From Ferruginibacter sp. (GTDB lineage: Bacteria; Bacteroidota; Bacteroidia; Chitinophagales; Chitinophagaceae), in the NCBI GenBank assembly GCA_013141435.1, contig JABFQZ010000037.1, positions 1 to 35,188 on the forward strand: DNA of 35,188 bases, given 5' to 3'. A program made the position numbers and the translations under genes. Shown here one piece after another: positions 23,814-31,660 of this stretch (the stretch's first letter is position 1; each line of letters begins with the position of its first letter). The notes beneath the pieces are model-generated. The model was not told where the DNA came from. It made no database searches and saw only the letters and a program-made list of their open reading frames with translations.

Positions 23814-23884
23814 CGGGCTTTTTGTTGCAATCTTTTATATTTCAATTATCATTAAAATATAAAAGGATTTCCACTTCAATCCCG
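23814..23884 (-). repeat. Structured intergenic element, copy B
   Basis: Read on the minus strand, the 71-nt element has an outer stem CGGG/CCCG (23881-23884 with 23814-23817). An internal loop reads ATTGAAGTGG on the 5' side and GCAACAAAAAG on the 3' side. A 10-bp stem TTTTATATTT/AAATATAAAA (23833-23842 and 23855-23864) is preceded by ATCC/GAT with one bulged C. The 5' arm ATTGAAGTGGAAATCC is the same length as copy A's ATTGTAACGGTTATCC (11 of 16 identical). The 3' arm matches 11 of 19, most differences being transitions. The apical stem and loop differ, so the internal loop is the conserved part. It lies between two rightward genes. Confidence 0.7.
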
Positions 23885-23942
23885 CAGCCCATCGGCATTT
23901 GTACTCTTATCATCAAAAAAAAAATTACAAATAATAAACCAA

Positions 23943-24668
23943 ATGCAATACATTTTAGAAACCATTGCCTTTAATATTGATAGTTGCATAAAAGCACAAA
24001 ATGCTGGTGTACATCGCATAGAGCTTTGCGATAACCCTGGCGAGGGCGGTACTACAGCATCGTATGGGTTTATAAAAGCTGCAAGAGAGCAATTGCAAAT
24101 AGATTTGTATCCAATAATACGTCCCCGTGGTGGCGATTTTTTATACTCTTCCTACGATTTTGAAATTATAAAAGCCGACATAAAAGTATGCAAAGAACTA
24201 GGTTGCAATGGTGTAGTTATTGGTATGCTTACCGAAAATGCCAACATAGATAAAATAAGGTGTAGCATATTGGTAAACATTGCTTACCCAATGAGTGTAA
24301 CTTTTCACAGAGCATTTGATAGAGTAGCACAGCCCGAAAAAGCGTTAGAAGATGTAATAGAAATTGGCTGCGAACGCATACTCACATCAGGCTTTTACCC
24401 TACAGCTTTAGAAGGTGCCAGCAATTTAAAAACCCTTATTACCCAAGCCAATAATCGTATAATTATAATGCCTGGGAGCGGAGTAAGAGCAAGCAATATT
24501 GCAACTATTGCAGTAAATACAGGGGCTGTAGAGTTTCATAGCTCGGCTCGTAATATACAAAGTACAAATATGAAATTTACTGCACCTTTTATGAACGAAA
24601 ATTTGCAAACCGTAAGCACAGACACCGAAGAAATACAAAATATGTTACTTGCATTACAAAATATATAA
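23943..24668 (+). CDS. cutC: Copper homeostasis protein CutC
   Basis: This 241-residue TIM-barrel protein matches CutC along its length: ETIAFNIDSCIKAQNAGVHRIELCDN, GGTTASYG, PIIRPRGGDFLYS, LGCNGVVIGML, VTFHRAFDR, CERILTSGF, and IIIMPGSGVRASNI with a late FHSSAR motif. The family has been linked to copper tolerance, but its direct biochemical role is unsettled. It is cytosolic. It overlaps nothing and is followed after 3 nt by a helical-repeat protein gene, so the two are co-transcribed. Confidence 0.92.
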   Translation: MQYILETIAFNIDSCIKAQNAGVHRIELCDNPGEGGTTASYGFIKAAREQLQIDLYPIIRPRGGDFLYSSYDFEIIKADIKVCKELGCNGVVIGMLTENANIDKIRCSILVNIAYPMSVTFHRAFDRVAQPEKALEDVIEIGCERILTSGFYPTALEGASNLKTLITQANNRIIIMPGSGVRASNIATIAVNTGAVEFHSSARNIQSTNMKFTAPFMNENLQTVSTDTEEIQNMLLALQNI

Positions 24669-24671
24669 GCA

Positions 24672-25184
24672 ATGCAATTGTTAGAAATAATTTTACAAAA
24701 GCAATCAAAAAGAAATTGCGAAGCAATTATACATTGGATAGGCAATAACCAAGCAAGGTTTGATGAATTATTTATGCATTACGAACATGGAGATAATCGT
24801 ACAAAACAAAATAGCTCATGGCCATTAAGTTATTGTGTACAACATCATCCATTTTTTATAAAAAAATACATTGCCATAATTATACAAATTTTAATAAACC
24901 CTACTACACAAATATCGGTAAAACGTAATACTATAAGGCTTTTACAATTTGTAGATATACCAAAAAAGCATCAAGGCATTTTAATGGAAATATGTTTTAC
25001 CTACATACAAAACATACAAGAAAAACCAGCAATAAAAGCAAGTGCATTAATTGTATTAGAAAAGCTTTCAAATATCTATCCCGAAATTTTGCCAGAATTA
25101 CAGTTGATTATACAAGAGCAAATGCCACACGAAACCAAAGCATTTACAAGCATAGGAAAACTTATTTTACATAAGAAAATTTAG
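24672..25184 (+). CDS. Helical (HEAT-like) protein of unknown function
   Basis: This 170-residue protein starts 3 nt after cutC. It is almost all alpha-helix by pattern, with repeated amphipathic helices (YIAIIIQILINPTTQISVKRNTIRLLQFVDI; IKASALIVLEKLSNIYPEILPELQLII) typical of HEAT-type repeats used in protein-protein contacts. No signal peptide, cysteine cluster or catalytic motif. I do not recognise a named family. Its last 4 nt overlap the serA 3' end on the other strand. Confidence 0.65.
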   Translation: MQLLEIILQKQSKRNCEAIIHWIGNNQARFDELFMHYEHGDNRTKQNSSWPLSYCVQHHPFFIKKYIAIIIQILINPTTQISVKRNTIRLLQFVDIPKKHQGILMEICFTYIQNIQEKPAIKASALIVLEKLSNIYPEILPELQLIIQEQMPHETKAFTSIGKLILHKKI

Positions 25185-26419
25185 TACAACATTCTTACCT
25201 TTCTTGTACCTTTTACACCTTTAAGCAATTCCAAAGCATTTTTGCTAATACTTTTATCTAAATCTAAAACTACGTACCCAATATTTTCATTTGTTTTTAG
25301 GTATTGTCCCAAAATGTTTATTTTGTTTTTGCTAAGCAAAGTGTTTATGCTACTTAGTACGCCTGGCACATTATTATGTATATGCAGTATGCGGTGTGCA
25401 CCCTCTTGCGGTGGCAAAGCCAATGCTGGTATGCTATGTGAGCCAGTACTTATTCCTTTTTCTAAATAATTAAATAATTTTATACTTACATCTATTCCAA
25501 TATTACTTTGAGCTTCTTGTGTACTTCCACCTATATGCGGAGTAAGAATAACATTAGGCAAATTTTGCAAAATCGATTCAAACATATCACCATTTTTTTC
25601 GGGCTCTAACGGAAAAACATCAATAGCTGCACCACCAATATCGCCACTGAGTATAGCTTTGCGAAGAGCTACCAAATCCACTACCGTACCTCTGGCATAA
25701 TTTATAATAATTGCTCCTTTTTTGCAATAAGAAAGTGTTTGCTTATTTATTAAGTTTTCGGTGCTTTTTATTTCGGGTACATGCAAGGTTACAATATCCG
25801 ATTTTTGCAATAATTCTTTTAGTGTTTTGCTATCGCTTGCATTGCCCAAAGGCAATTTTGTTTCGGTATCATAAAATATAACTTTCATACCCAAACCTTC
25901 TGCAAGTACACTTACTTGGCTACCAATATTTCCATAGCCAATAATACCAAGTGTTTTGCCTCGTAGCTCATGGCTACCAGCAGCGTCTTTCATCCATTTG
26001 CCTTGGTGTGCTGCTATATTCTTATCTACAATTTTTCTTATTAATAATATTGATGCGCCTATTACCAACTCTGCCACACTTCTTGTATTGCTATACGGTG
26101 CATTAAAAACTGCAATTCCATTTTCCGACGCTGCATTAATATTTACTTGATTTACTCCAATACAAAAACACCCTATTGCCTGCAACTTAGTGGCAGCAGC
26201 CAATACTGTACTCGATATTTGGGTTTTACTTCTTATACCAAGTATGTGTACATTTTTTATTTCTTTAATTAAATCGGCTTCGTTTAATGCACCAGTTATT
26301 TTTTTTACCGATGTGTAGCCGCTTTTGGTAAATTGTTCTACAGCAGCATTACTTATATTTTCTAAAAAAAGAATATTAATTTTTTCTTTAGGATAACTTG
26401 TTTTTTTCTTTTCTGCCAT
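25181..26419 (-). CDS. serA: D-3-phosphoglycerate dehydrogenase
   Basis: This 412-residue protein oxidises 3-phosphoglycerate to 3-phosphohydroxypyruvate, the first step of serine synthesis. It has the nucleotide-binding motif GIIGYGNIGSQV, catalytic-region Arg in INYARGTVVD, acidic IDVFPLEPE and His in TPHIGGST, then a C-terminal ACT domain (NNVPGVLSSINTLL, NIGYVVLDLD) of the E. coli type that senses serine. Length matches the short E. coli form. I start it at the ATG at 26419 (MAEKKKTSYPKEKINILFLE); 19 more upstream residues are open to 26476, but a candidate promoter at 26440-26447 lies inside them. Confidence 0.93.
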   Translation of the reverse strand: MAEKKKTSYPKEKINILFLENISNAAVEQFTKSGYTSVKKITGALNEADLIKEIKNVHILGIRSKTQISSTVLAAATKLQAIGCFCIGVNQVNINAASENGIAVFNAPYSNTRSVAELVIGASILLIRKIVDKNIAAHQGKWMKDAAGSHELRGKTLGIIGYGNIGSQVSVLAEGLGMKVIFYDTETKLPLGNASDSKTLKELLQKSDIVTLHVPEIKSTENLINKQTLSYCKKGAIIINYARGTVVDLVALRKAILSGDIGGAAIDVFPLEPEKNGDMFESILQNLPNVILTPHIGGSTQEAQSNIGIDVSIKLFNYLEKGISTGSHSIPALALPPQEGAHRILHIHNNVPGVLSSINTLLSKNKINILGQYLKTNENIGYVVLDLDKSISKNALELLKGVKGTRKVRMLY

Positions 26420-26439
26420 AATTATATTCGTATTTTGCA

Positions 26440-26447
26440 CAAATATA
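26440..26447 (-). promoter_or_regulatory. Candidate -7 promoter element for serA
   Basis: TATATTTG on the minus strand fits TAnnTTTG and is 20 nt upstream of the serA ATG at 26419. The -33 position holds only a T-run. It supports the shorter start over 26476. Confidence 0.4.
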
Positions 26448-26511
26448 TCTTTATTACTTGTTTTTAAAAAACACATTTGAAATATAAAATTCCAAAATAA
26501 GAATTCATAAA

Positions 26512-27813
26512 ATGATAAAACTGTACAAAACTAATATTTTCTGTTTTTTATTGATATTGTTATTAATGCAAGGCTGCTCATCATCTACAGCAAATAATGA
26601 AGAAAAAAAAGACGCAGAAAAAACAACCAAAATTCCACTTTACAAAGTAATTCCACCAAAACCAATTTCTAATAAAGAATTACTATCACTTCATAACCAA
26701 TGTAAAACTTTTTACGATACTATTTTAAATCCATCGGGTTTTAATGGAGGTATAATTGTAGCAAAAGGCGGTAATATTATTTTTGAAAAATATAAGGGTT
26801 TTGTAAATTTAGACAGTGTAAACCCAATAACAGCAAGCACTCCGTTGCATATAGCATCTGTTTCAAAAACTTTTACAGCAATGGCAATTTTAAAATTGCA
26901 AGAGCAAGGTAAATTACATATTGATGATACCTTATCAAAATATTTTACCAATTTTAATTACCCAACAGTAACCATAAAAGACTTACTTACTCATAGAAGC
27001 GGCTTGCCTAATTACTTACATTTTTTAAAAGAAATAGCTTGGCCTGATACTGCAATTTTAAGAAACAGCGATATTTTAGAACAACTAATTCTAAAAAAAC
27101 CAAACCTAACAACTATAACTACACCAAATACAAAATTTGCTTACAATAACACCAATTACGCATTACTTGCACTTTTAATTGAAAAAATAAGTGGCAAAAC
27201 TTACCCAGTTTTTATGAAAGAAAATGTATTTGAGCCTTTAAGTATGCTAAATACTTTTGTAAGGTCAAATATGGATACAAACTCACTATCTAAAAGTTTT
27301 GATTGGAAAGGACGACTAATACATAATACCAATTTAGATGAAGTATATGGTGATAAAAATATTTATAGTACTGCGCAAGACTTATTAAAATGGGATAGAG
27401 CTTTAGCTAACCATATTTTTTTAACAGCAATAACCCTAGAAACAGCATACACACCTTATAGCAACGAAAAACCAGGTATAAAAAATTATGGGCTTGGTTG
27501 GCGTATGAATATTTATGGCGAAAGCAAAAAAATAATTTTTCACAATGGTTGGTGGCATGGCAATAATGCTGCGTTTATTCGTTTGCAAAATGAAGATGCT
27601 ACTATCATAGTACTAAGTAATCGATTTGCAAGATCGGTTTATACATCAAAAATATTGGTAAACATTTTTGGAAATTATTTTGATGTAGAGGCAGAAGACA
27701 CCGAAAATATAGTACCATCAACCATTCCAGAAATTTTTCCTGCTGAGAAAAGAGGTAAAAAAAGTAAAATTATGGATACCGATTTTTCGGACAGAAATAA
27801 AAAAGAAGAATAA
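26512..27813 (+). CDS. Lipoprotein serine hydrolase of the class C beta-lactamase/DD-peptidase fold
   Basis: This 433-residue lipoprotein (lipobox LMQGC, Cys22) has the serine beta-lactamase-like fold. It carries SxxK as Ser116-V-S-Lys119 (HIASVSKTF), YxN as Tyr211-N-Asn213 (FAYNNTNY), and an HxG motif near 344 (FHNGWWHG). Conserved segments DLLTHRSGLPNY and YGLGWRM are typical of family PF00144. Members include esterases, D-aminopeptidases and penicillin-binding protein-like enzymes, so the substrate cannot be fixed; true beta-lactamase activity is less likely for a lipoprotein of this length. It is divergent from serA and abuts the lysE-type gene end with no gap. Confidence 0.85.
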   Translation: MIKLYKTNIFCFLLILLLMQGCSSSTANNEEKKDAEKTTKIPLYKVIPPKPISNKELLSLHNQCKTFYDTILNPSGFNGGIIVAKGGNIIFEKYKGFVNLDSVNPITASTPLHIASVSKTFTAMAILKLQEQGKLHIDDTLSKYFTNFNYPTVTIKDLLTHRSGLPNYLHFLKEIAWPDTAILRNSDILEQLILKKPNLTTITTPNTKFAYNNTNYALLALLIEKISGKTYPVFMKENVFEPLSMLNTFVRSNMDTNSLSKSFDWKGRLIHNTNLDEVYGDKNIYSTAQDLLKWDRALANHIFLTAITLETAYTPYSNEKPGIKNYGLGWRMNIYGESKKIIFHNGWWHGNNAAFIRLQNEDATIIVLSNRFARSVYTSKILVNIFGNYFDVEAEDTENIVPSTIPEIFPAEKRGKKSKIMDTDFSDRNKKEE

Positions 27814-28476
27814 TTAATCGGCTAATTCCGATGGCTTTTTATTTAAAATTTTCCAAAGAGTTATCAAAGCTGTAATTGCAAATATGCCACCAATTACCCA
27901 ATTAAGATATTGTTGGCTATTAGCGATACGACTTACCAAATATTTACCTCCAAAAATAAAAACACAATTGCCAGCAAGCGTACCCAACCCAATGCCCACT
28001 ATGTAAATATTGTATTGGCTATTTATTGGTTCTAATATTTTTTTAGAAAATAAAACAGTGCTCCAACCAAACCAAAAAGGAATTTGAACCGGATTTATGG
28101 CGCATAATCCCATGCCTAATAAAAATCTATTTACACCAATATTTCTGTATGGGTTTACACCTGCATTTTCTGTATTAGCATTTGTTTGCAAAGCAGCATA
28201 AAAACTGGCAAATGCAAGCACAACTACTATTCCAAAGGTTATCCATTGCATTATATCCATTAGTTTTTTTTGTTTATTAATCCAATTTATACCTACCAAT
28301 GATATGCGTACATATATCATTTCTACTAGTAATGAGCCAAAAGAAAATAAAATAGCATTGGTTATATTTTCGTAAATACCCAATTGCATTGCAGCTACAT
28401 TAAGCGTACCTAATGGTAAAGAGCCTATAAAACTAATCATTAACCCCCAAAAGAAAATTCTTAATAATTTAAACAT
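27814..28476 (-). CDS. LysE-family transporter
   Basis: This 220-residue membrane protein has about six hydrophobic segments and the LysE-type N-terminal pattern FISFIGSLPLGTLNVAAMQLG (here split over residues 15-36). Conserved features include a long first cytoplasmic loop and LLGMGLCAINPVQIPFWFGW. LysE-like proteins export amino acids or related small molecules. It lies 14 nt downstream of the ATP-grasp gene on the same strand, so the two are probably one operon. The substrate is not known; a product of the neighbouring ligase is one possibility. Confidence 0.8.
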   Translation of the reverse strand: MFKLLRIFFWGLMISFIGSLPLGTLNVAAMQLGIYENITNAILFSFGSLLVEMIYVRISLVGINWINKQKKLMDIMQWITFGIVVVLAFASFYAALQTNANTENAGVNPYRNIGVNRFLLGMGLCAINPVQIPFWFGWSTVLFSKKILEPINSQYNIYIVGIGLGTLAGNCVFIFGGKYLVSRIANSQQYLNWVIGGIFAITALITLWKILNKKPSELAD

Positions 28477-28490
28477 TTTGTAAGTTAATA

Positions 28491-29540
28491 TTATCCAATT
28501 TTATTATCAATAATTTTCATAGCAGCATACAAATCTCTTGTATATTTTCTAAATTTAAAACCACGCACAAAACCCCAGGGCTTTACACCTTTCTGCTTAT
28601 TGTATTTACTTATTTCATACAATGCTTTCCAATGTTTTAAAATTTCTTTGTAAGCACCAAGTAAAGAATAGCCAGTGTCGTAAAAATGATTAGGCTCGGC
28701 ACCGCATCCATTGTATTCTAATATAGAAAAGTTTTTACCAACTTTTAAATCCTCAACTGAGTTGCACAAAATATCGTACCTCCCATAAAAAAAATCGTTT
28801 ATTTCTATACTTAATTTATCAAAAATTGCAACAAGTTTATCGTCTATTTCATTTTTTAAATCTACAAAATGTGCGCCCCTATTGTGGTTGGCAGCATAGC
28901 TCAAAATATATTTTTCATTTTGTGTAATAATATTTTTCAAATTATTAGCATGCTTCACAAGCATATCGGCAGCAAATAAGTTTGCCTTGGGGTGTGCAAG
29001 TATTAATTCATTTAAAGTTAAAATACCATTACCAATTACATGCAAAGGTATTTTGTGTAAAAAGCCTGTAATTATCCCTTTTTGCTCTTTTGGATGCCTT
29101 ATGTGAAAAACACTTACTTCCATTTTGTATAGCACCATTTCTTGTACAATGTATTCAAATTCCATCAAAGTATGGTAGTGCTTTAAAGCAGTTTCGTCAT
29201 CTATTTTTCTAAACAAAATACCCTGCCCTCCTACTTCTGGCTTTACTACCAATGGATATGTAATTTCTGATTTTTGCAATTTTACTTTTAATTCTTCAAA
29301 ACTTTGAGTAGGCAAAATATTAAAAGTTTTTGGATACAAATGCTGGGGTAACAAATCATACATTTCTCTTTTGGGCTCACCTTCCATACCACCAAAAGTA
29401 AGCTTAGGGTTACTTGGTGTAAAAAACCAAACCGAGCCAGAGCGTATCATATTCCATACCCAAAAAGGCACTAAAGGAGCATATATAATTTTGAAAGGCC
29501 ATGCTTCCCAGTTAGTTATTTTTTTTAAAATATTTTTCAA
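28491..29540 (-). CDS. ATP-grasp ligase-like protein
   Basis: This 349-residue protein has an ATP-grasp fold. The first ATP-binding loop is YPLVVKPEVGGQGILFRKI (residues about 95-113). A YIVQEMVLYKMEVSVFHIRH strand follows. The magnesium-binding end is FSILEYNGCGAEPNHFYD, with Glu and Asn in EYN. Relatives are often labelled D-alanine-D-alanine ligase, but the sequence does not show a true Ddl N-terminal domain; the first 50 residues are aromatic and partly hydrophobic (WPFKIIYAPLVPFWVWNM), perhaps membrane-associated. It probably joins a carboxylate to an amine or similar. It is upstream of, and co-directional with, the LysE-type exporter. Confidence 0.78.
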   Translation of the reverse strand: MKNILKKITNWEAWPFKIIYAPLVPFWVWNMIRSGSVWFFTPSNPKLTFGGMEGEPKREMYDLLPQHLYPKTFNILPTQSFEELKVKLQKSEITYPLVVKPEVGGQGILFRKIDDETALKHYHTLMEFEYIVQEMVLYKMEVSVFHIRHPKEQKGIITGFLHKIPLHVIGNGILTLNELILAHPKANLFAADMLVKHANNLKNIITQNEKYILSYAANHNRGAHFVDLKNEIDDKLVAIFDKLSIEINDFFYGRYDILCNSVEDLKVGKNFSILEYNGCGAEPNHFYDTGYSLLGAYKEILKHWKALYEISKYNKQKGVKPWGFVRGFKFRKYTRDLYAAMKIIDNKIG

Positions 29541-29589
29541 TACAAAAATTTAATTGTAAAAATAAATGCAATACTTCAAACTACAGTCA

Positions 29590-29597
29590 TAAATTTG
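29590..29597 (+). promoter_or_regulatory. Candidate -7 promoter element for the CCG-domain gene
   Basis: TAAATTTG fits the Bacteroidota -7 consensus TAnnTTTG and ends 20 nt upstream of the ATG at 29618. I see no matching -33 box at the usual distance. Confidence 0.35.
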
Positions 29598-29617
29598 TAC
29601 AATACAAAATAATTTTT

Positions 29618-30394
29618 ATGCAAGTACCAATAATGGCAAATTTAGTAGCCGCAGGAGAAACACCCGAGGTTTTATTTTGGGTGGGCTGTGCAGGCAGTTT
29701 TGACCAAAGAGCACAAAAAATAACCAAAGCATTTGCTACAATATTAGATAAGGTAGGTACAAAATATGCTATACTTGGCAAAGAAGAAATGTGCACTGGC
29801 GACCCTGCACGCCGTGCTGGCAATGAGTTTATGTTTCAAATGATGGCTTATCAAAACATACAAATATTAGATGGCTATGGTATTAAAAAAATTGTAACTG
29901 CTTGTCCACATTGTTTCAATATTTTTAAAAATGAGTACCCTGCTCTTGGTGGTAATTACGAAGTAATACACCATGCCACTTTTATACAACAACTTATAGA
30001 TGAAGGTAAAATAACTATGACCGAAAATGGTGCATACAAAGGCAAAAAAATTACTTACCATGATAGCTGTTACCTTGGTAGAGCAAATGGTATATACGAA
30101 GCTCCACGAAAAGTATTAGAAGCTTTAGATGTGGAACTAATAGAAATGAAACGCTGCAAAAGCAATGGTTTGTGCTGTGGAGCTGGAGGTGCTCAAATGT
30201 TTAAAGAAGAAGAAAATGGAGATACAAGAATAAATATAGAACGTAGCAACGAAGCGCTAGCTACTGGTGCAAATATTATAGCAGCGGCTTGCCCTTTTTG
30301 CAATACTATGATAACCGATGGTGTAAAAAATAAAGAAAAAGAAGATGAAGTGGCGGTGTTAGATATTGCTGAGCTGGTAGCAGCTTCTCTTTAA
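29618..30394 (+). CDS. Fe-S oxidoreductase with two CCG domains (HdrB/LutA-like)
   Basis: This 258-residue protein has the twin cysteine-rich (CCG) domains of heterodisulfide reductase subunit B and of LutA/GlcF-type proteins. In the first, the usual opening Cys is in FWVGCAGSFD, followed by EEMCTGDPARRAGNE and ACPHCFNIFKNEYP. In the second, YHDSCYLGR, then LCCGAGGAQMF and AACPFCNTMI. These bind a noncubane or 4Fe-4S cluster and pass electrons or reduce disulfide-like substrates. In many Bacteroidota a membrane Fe-S partner gene precedes it; none is next to it here, since the upstream ATP-grasp gene is divergent. Confidence 0.88.
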   Translation: MQVPIMANLVAAGETPEVLFWVGCAGSFDQRAQKITKAFATILDKVGTKYAILGKEEMCTGDPARRAGNEFMFQMMAYQNIQILDGYGIKKIVTACPHCFNIFKNEYPALGGNYEVIHHATFIQQLIDEGKITMTENGAYKGKKITYHDSCYLGRANGIYEAPRKVLEALDVELIEMKRCKSNGLCCGAGGAQMFKEEENGDTRINIERSNEALATGANIIAAACPFCNTMITDGVKNKEKEDEVAVLDIAELVAASL

Positions 30395-30403
30395 TATTTT
30401 ATT

Positions 30404-30426
30404 AATTTTCTCCTTCGGATAAAATT
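30404..30426 (+). terminator. Possible terminator hairpin after the CCG-domain gene
   Basis: AATTTT-C-TCC, loop TTC, GGA-T-AAAATT forms a 9-bp stem with one mismatch, beginning 9 nt after the stop codon. Only a short T-run (TTT) follows, so it is a weak intrinsic terminator. Confidence 0.4.
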
Positions 30427-30456
30427 TTTAGGTAAGCAGTAATTCCCTGATTTTGC

Positions 30457-30479
30457 TTCAGTGGCGTCGCACACTTGAA
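30457..30479. other. GC-rich imperfect palindrome
   Basis: TTCAGTGGCG and CGC-A-CAC-T-TGAA flank a single central T and pair along the whole length except for two single-base bulges. It lies in a 148-nt gap and is much richer in GC than its surroundings. It could be an operator, a dispersed repeat, or part of the hairpin region around 30404-30426. Confidence 0.4.
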
Positions 30480-30542
30480 CATTTGTATTTCAATTGTATT
30501 ATATTTATGTGTATAAATTAATAAAAAAACTCTTTTAATATT

Positions 30543-31049
30543 ATGTATAAAATATTTGCCAACTTCCTAAGTTTTATCATAATATTTTTTTTATTATTTG
30601 GGTGCAAAACAAGTAATAATACATTTACAGTAAGTAGAAACTCAATAGATAGTACAGTAAAAAATGTAATTCAAAGTCATCATAAAAATTGTAACTGTAA
30701 AGGTGATGTATCAACTTATTATAACTTTAAAACCTTTAGAAAATACTCCTATTCTTTTCAACCAGTGTATATTAAAAATATAGATAGTGTAAATATTTAT
30801 GATGATTCTAAAAAGATTTTAAAGGGTTTAATTCAATTGGATCCACATTATGGAGATTTTAAAAGATTTTTTTTAGAATATTATACTTTTAAAGAAAATG
30901 ATTCATTGAGTTATAAAATGGTAGGTACTTTTTACCATATGGAAGGTTATTGCGATGGATTTATAAAAGGTATATCTGCAGAAGCATTACAAAAAAATAC
31001 TTATAACCTTAGTGATAGAAAAAAACTATGTGAATTCAATAATAAATAA
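30543..31049 (+). CDS. Lipoprotein of unknown function
   Basis: This 168-residue protein has a lipoprotein signal (LSFIIIFFLLFGC, lipobox LFGC with Cys at about residue 21). The mature part contains HHKNCNCKGDVSTYYNF and later MEGYCDGFIKGI; the cysteines could form disulfides. No family recognised. It is 9 nt upstream of the next gene and probably co-transcribed with it. Confidence 0.6.
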   Translation: MYKIFANFLSFIIIFFLLFGCKTSNNTFTVSRNSIDSTVKNVIQSHHKNCNCKGDVSTYYNFKTFRKYSYSFQPVYIKNIDSVNIYDDSKKILKGLIQLDPHYGDFKRFFLEYYTFKENDSLSYKMVGTFYHMEGYCDGFIKGISAEALQKNTYNLSDRKKLCEFNNK

Positions 31050-31058
31050 ATTTCAAAA

Positions 31059-31559
31059 ATGAGCTTCAACATATCAGAACACCTTCCCGAAGATTTTGCA
31101 CCCAACTCCCGAGTGTGGATTTACCAAAGCAATCGTATTTTTTTTATGCAAGAAGCATTAGAAATTGAGCCTATGCTAAACCAGTTTGTAAAAGATTGGA
31201 AAAGCCATGGCACACCAGTAAAGGGCTATGCAAATTTATTTTTTGGCCGTTTTATTATACTTATGGCCGACGAAAATGCCACAGGCGTTGGTGGTTGTAG
31301 TATTGATAGCAGTGTAAGATTAATAAAAGAAATAGAAAAAAAATTTTCGGTAAGTATGTTCGATAGGCAAATGCTTACTTTTTACATAAAAGAAAAAGTA
31401 GAGCAGTTACCACTCTCACAATTAAATTATGGTATTCAAAATAATTTTATAACACCAAATACTTTGTATTTCGACAACACAATTTTAACAAAAAAAACTT
31501 TAGAAAATAATTGGATAACAGAAGCAAAAAACACTTGGTTGGCCACAAAGTTTTCATAA
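31059..31559 (+). CDS. Conserved Bacteroidota protein of unknown function
   Basis: This 166-residue cytosolic protein matches a family I recognise from Bacteroidota genomes by SRVWIYQSNRIFF, FVKDWKSHGTPVKGY, RFIILMADENATGVGGCSID and FDRQMLTFYI. Some databases call it ABC transporter ATPase, but it has no Walker motifs, so that name is not supported. The invariant GCSIDSS segment suggests a functional site. No signal peptide or transmembrane span. Its role is unknown. Confidence 0.7.
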   Translation: MSFNISEHLPEDFAPNSRVWIYQSNRIFFMQEALEIEPMLNQFVKDWKSHGTPVKGYANLFFGRFIILMADENATGVGGCSIDSSVRLIKEIEKKFSVSMFDRQMLTFYIKEKVEQLPLSQLNYGIQNNFITPNTLYFDNTILTKKTLENNWITEAKNTWLATKFS

Positions 31560-31616
31560 ATTTTATTTAATCATTTTAATACTTATGCAAAGCCCACTAA
31601 ATTAGCAAATAAAATA

Positions 31617-31645
31617 TTGTACACTTAGTAATCTTTGTTACTTTG
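31617..31645 (+). promoter_or_regulatory. Bacteroidota-type promoter for proC
   Basis: TTG at 31617-31619, an 18-nt spacer and TTACTTTG at 31638-31645 fit the -33/-7 pattern with one mismatch. An overlapping -7-like TAATCTTTG at 31629-31637 is an alternative. The leader to the ATG at 31661 would be very short. Confidence 0.4.
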
Positions 31646-31660
31646 TGAGAAATAAAAAAA

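Noticed and set aside
31059..31559. Database-style name ABC transporter ATPase for this protein
   Set aside because: The sequence has no Walker A, Walker B or ABC signature motif.
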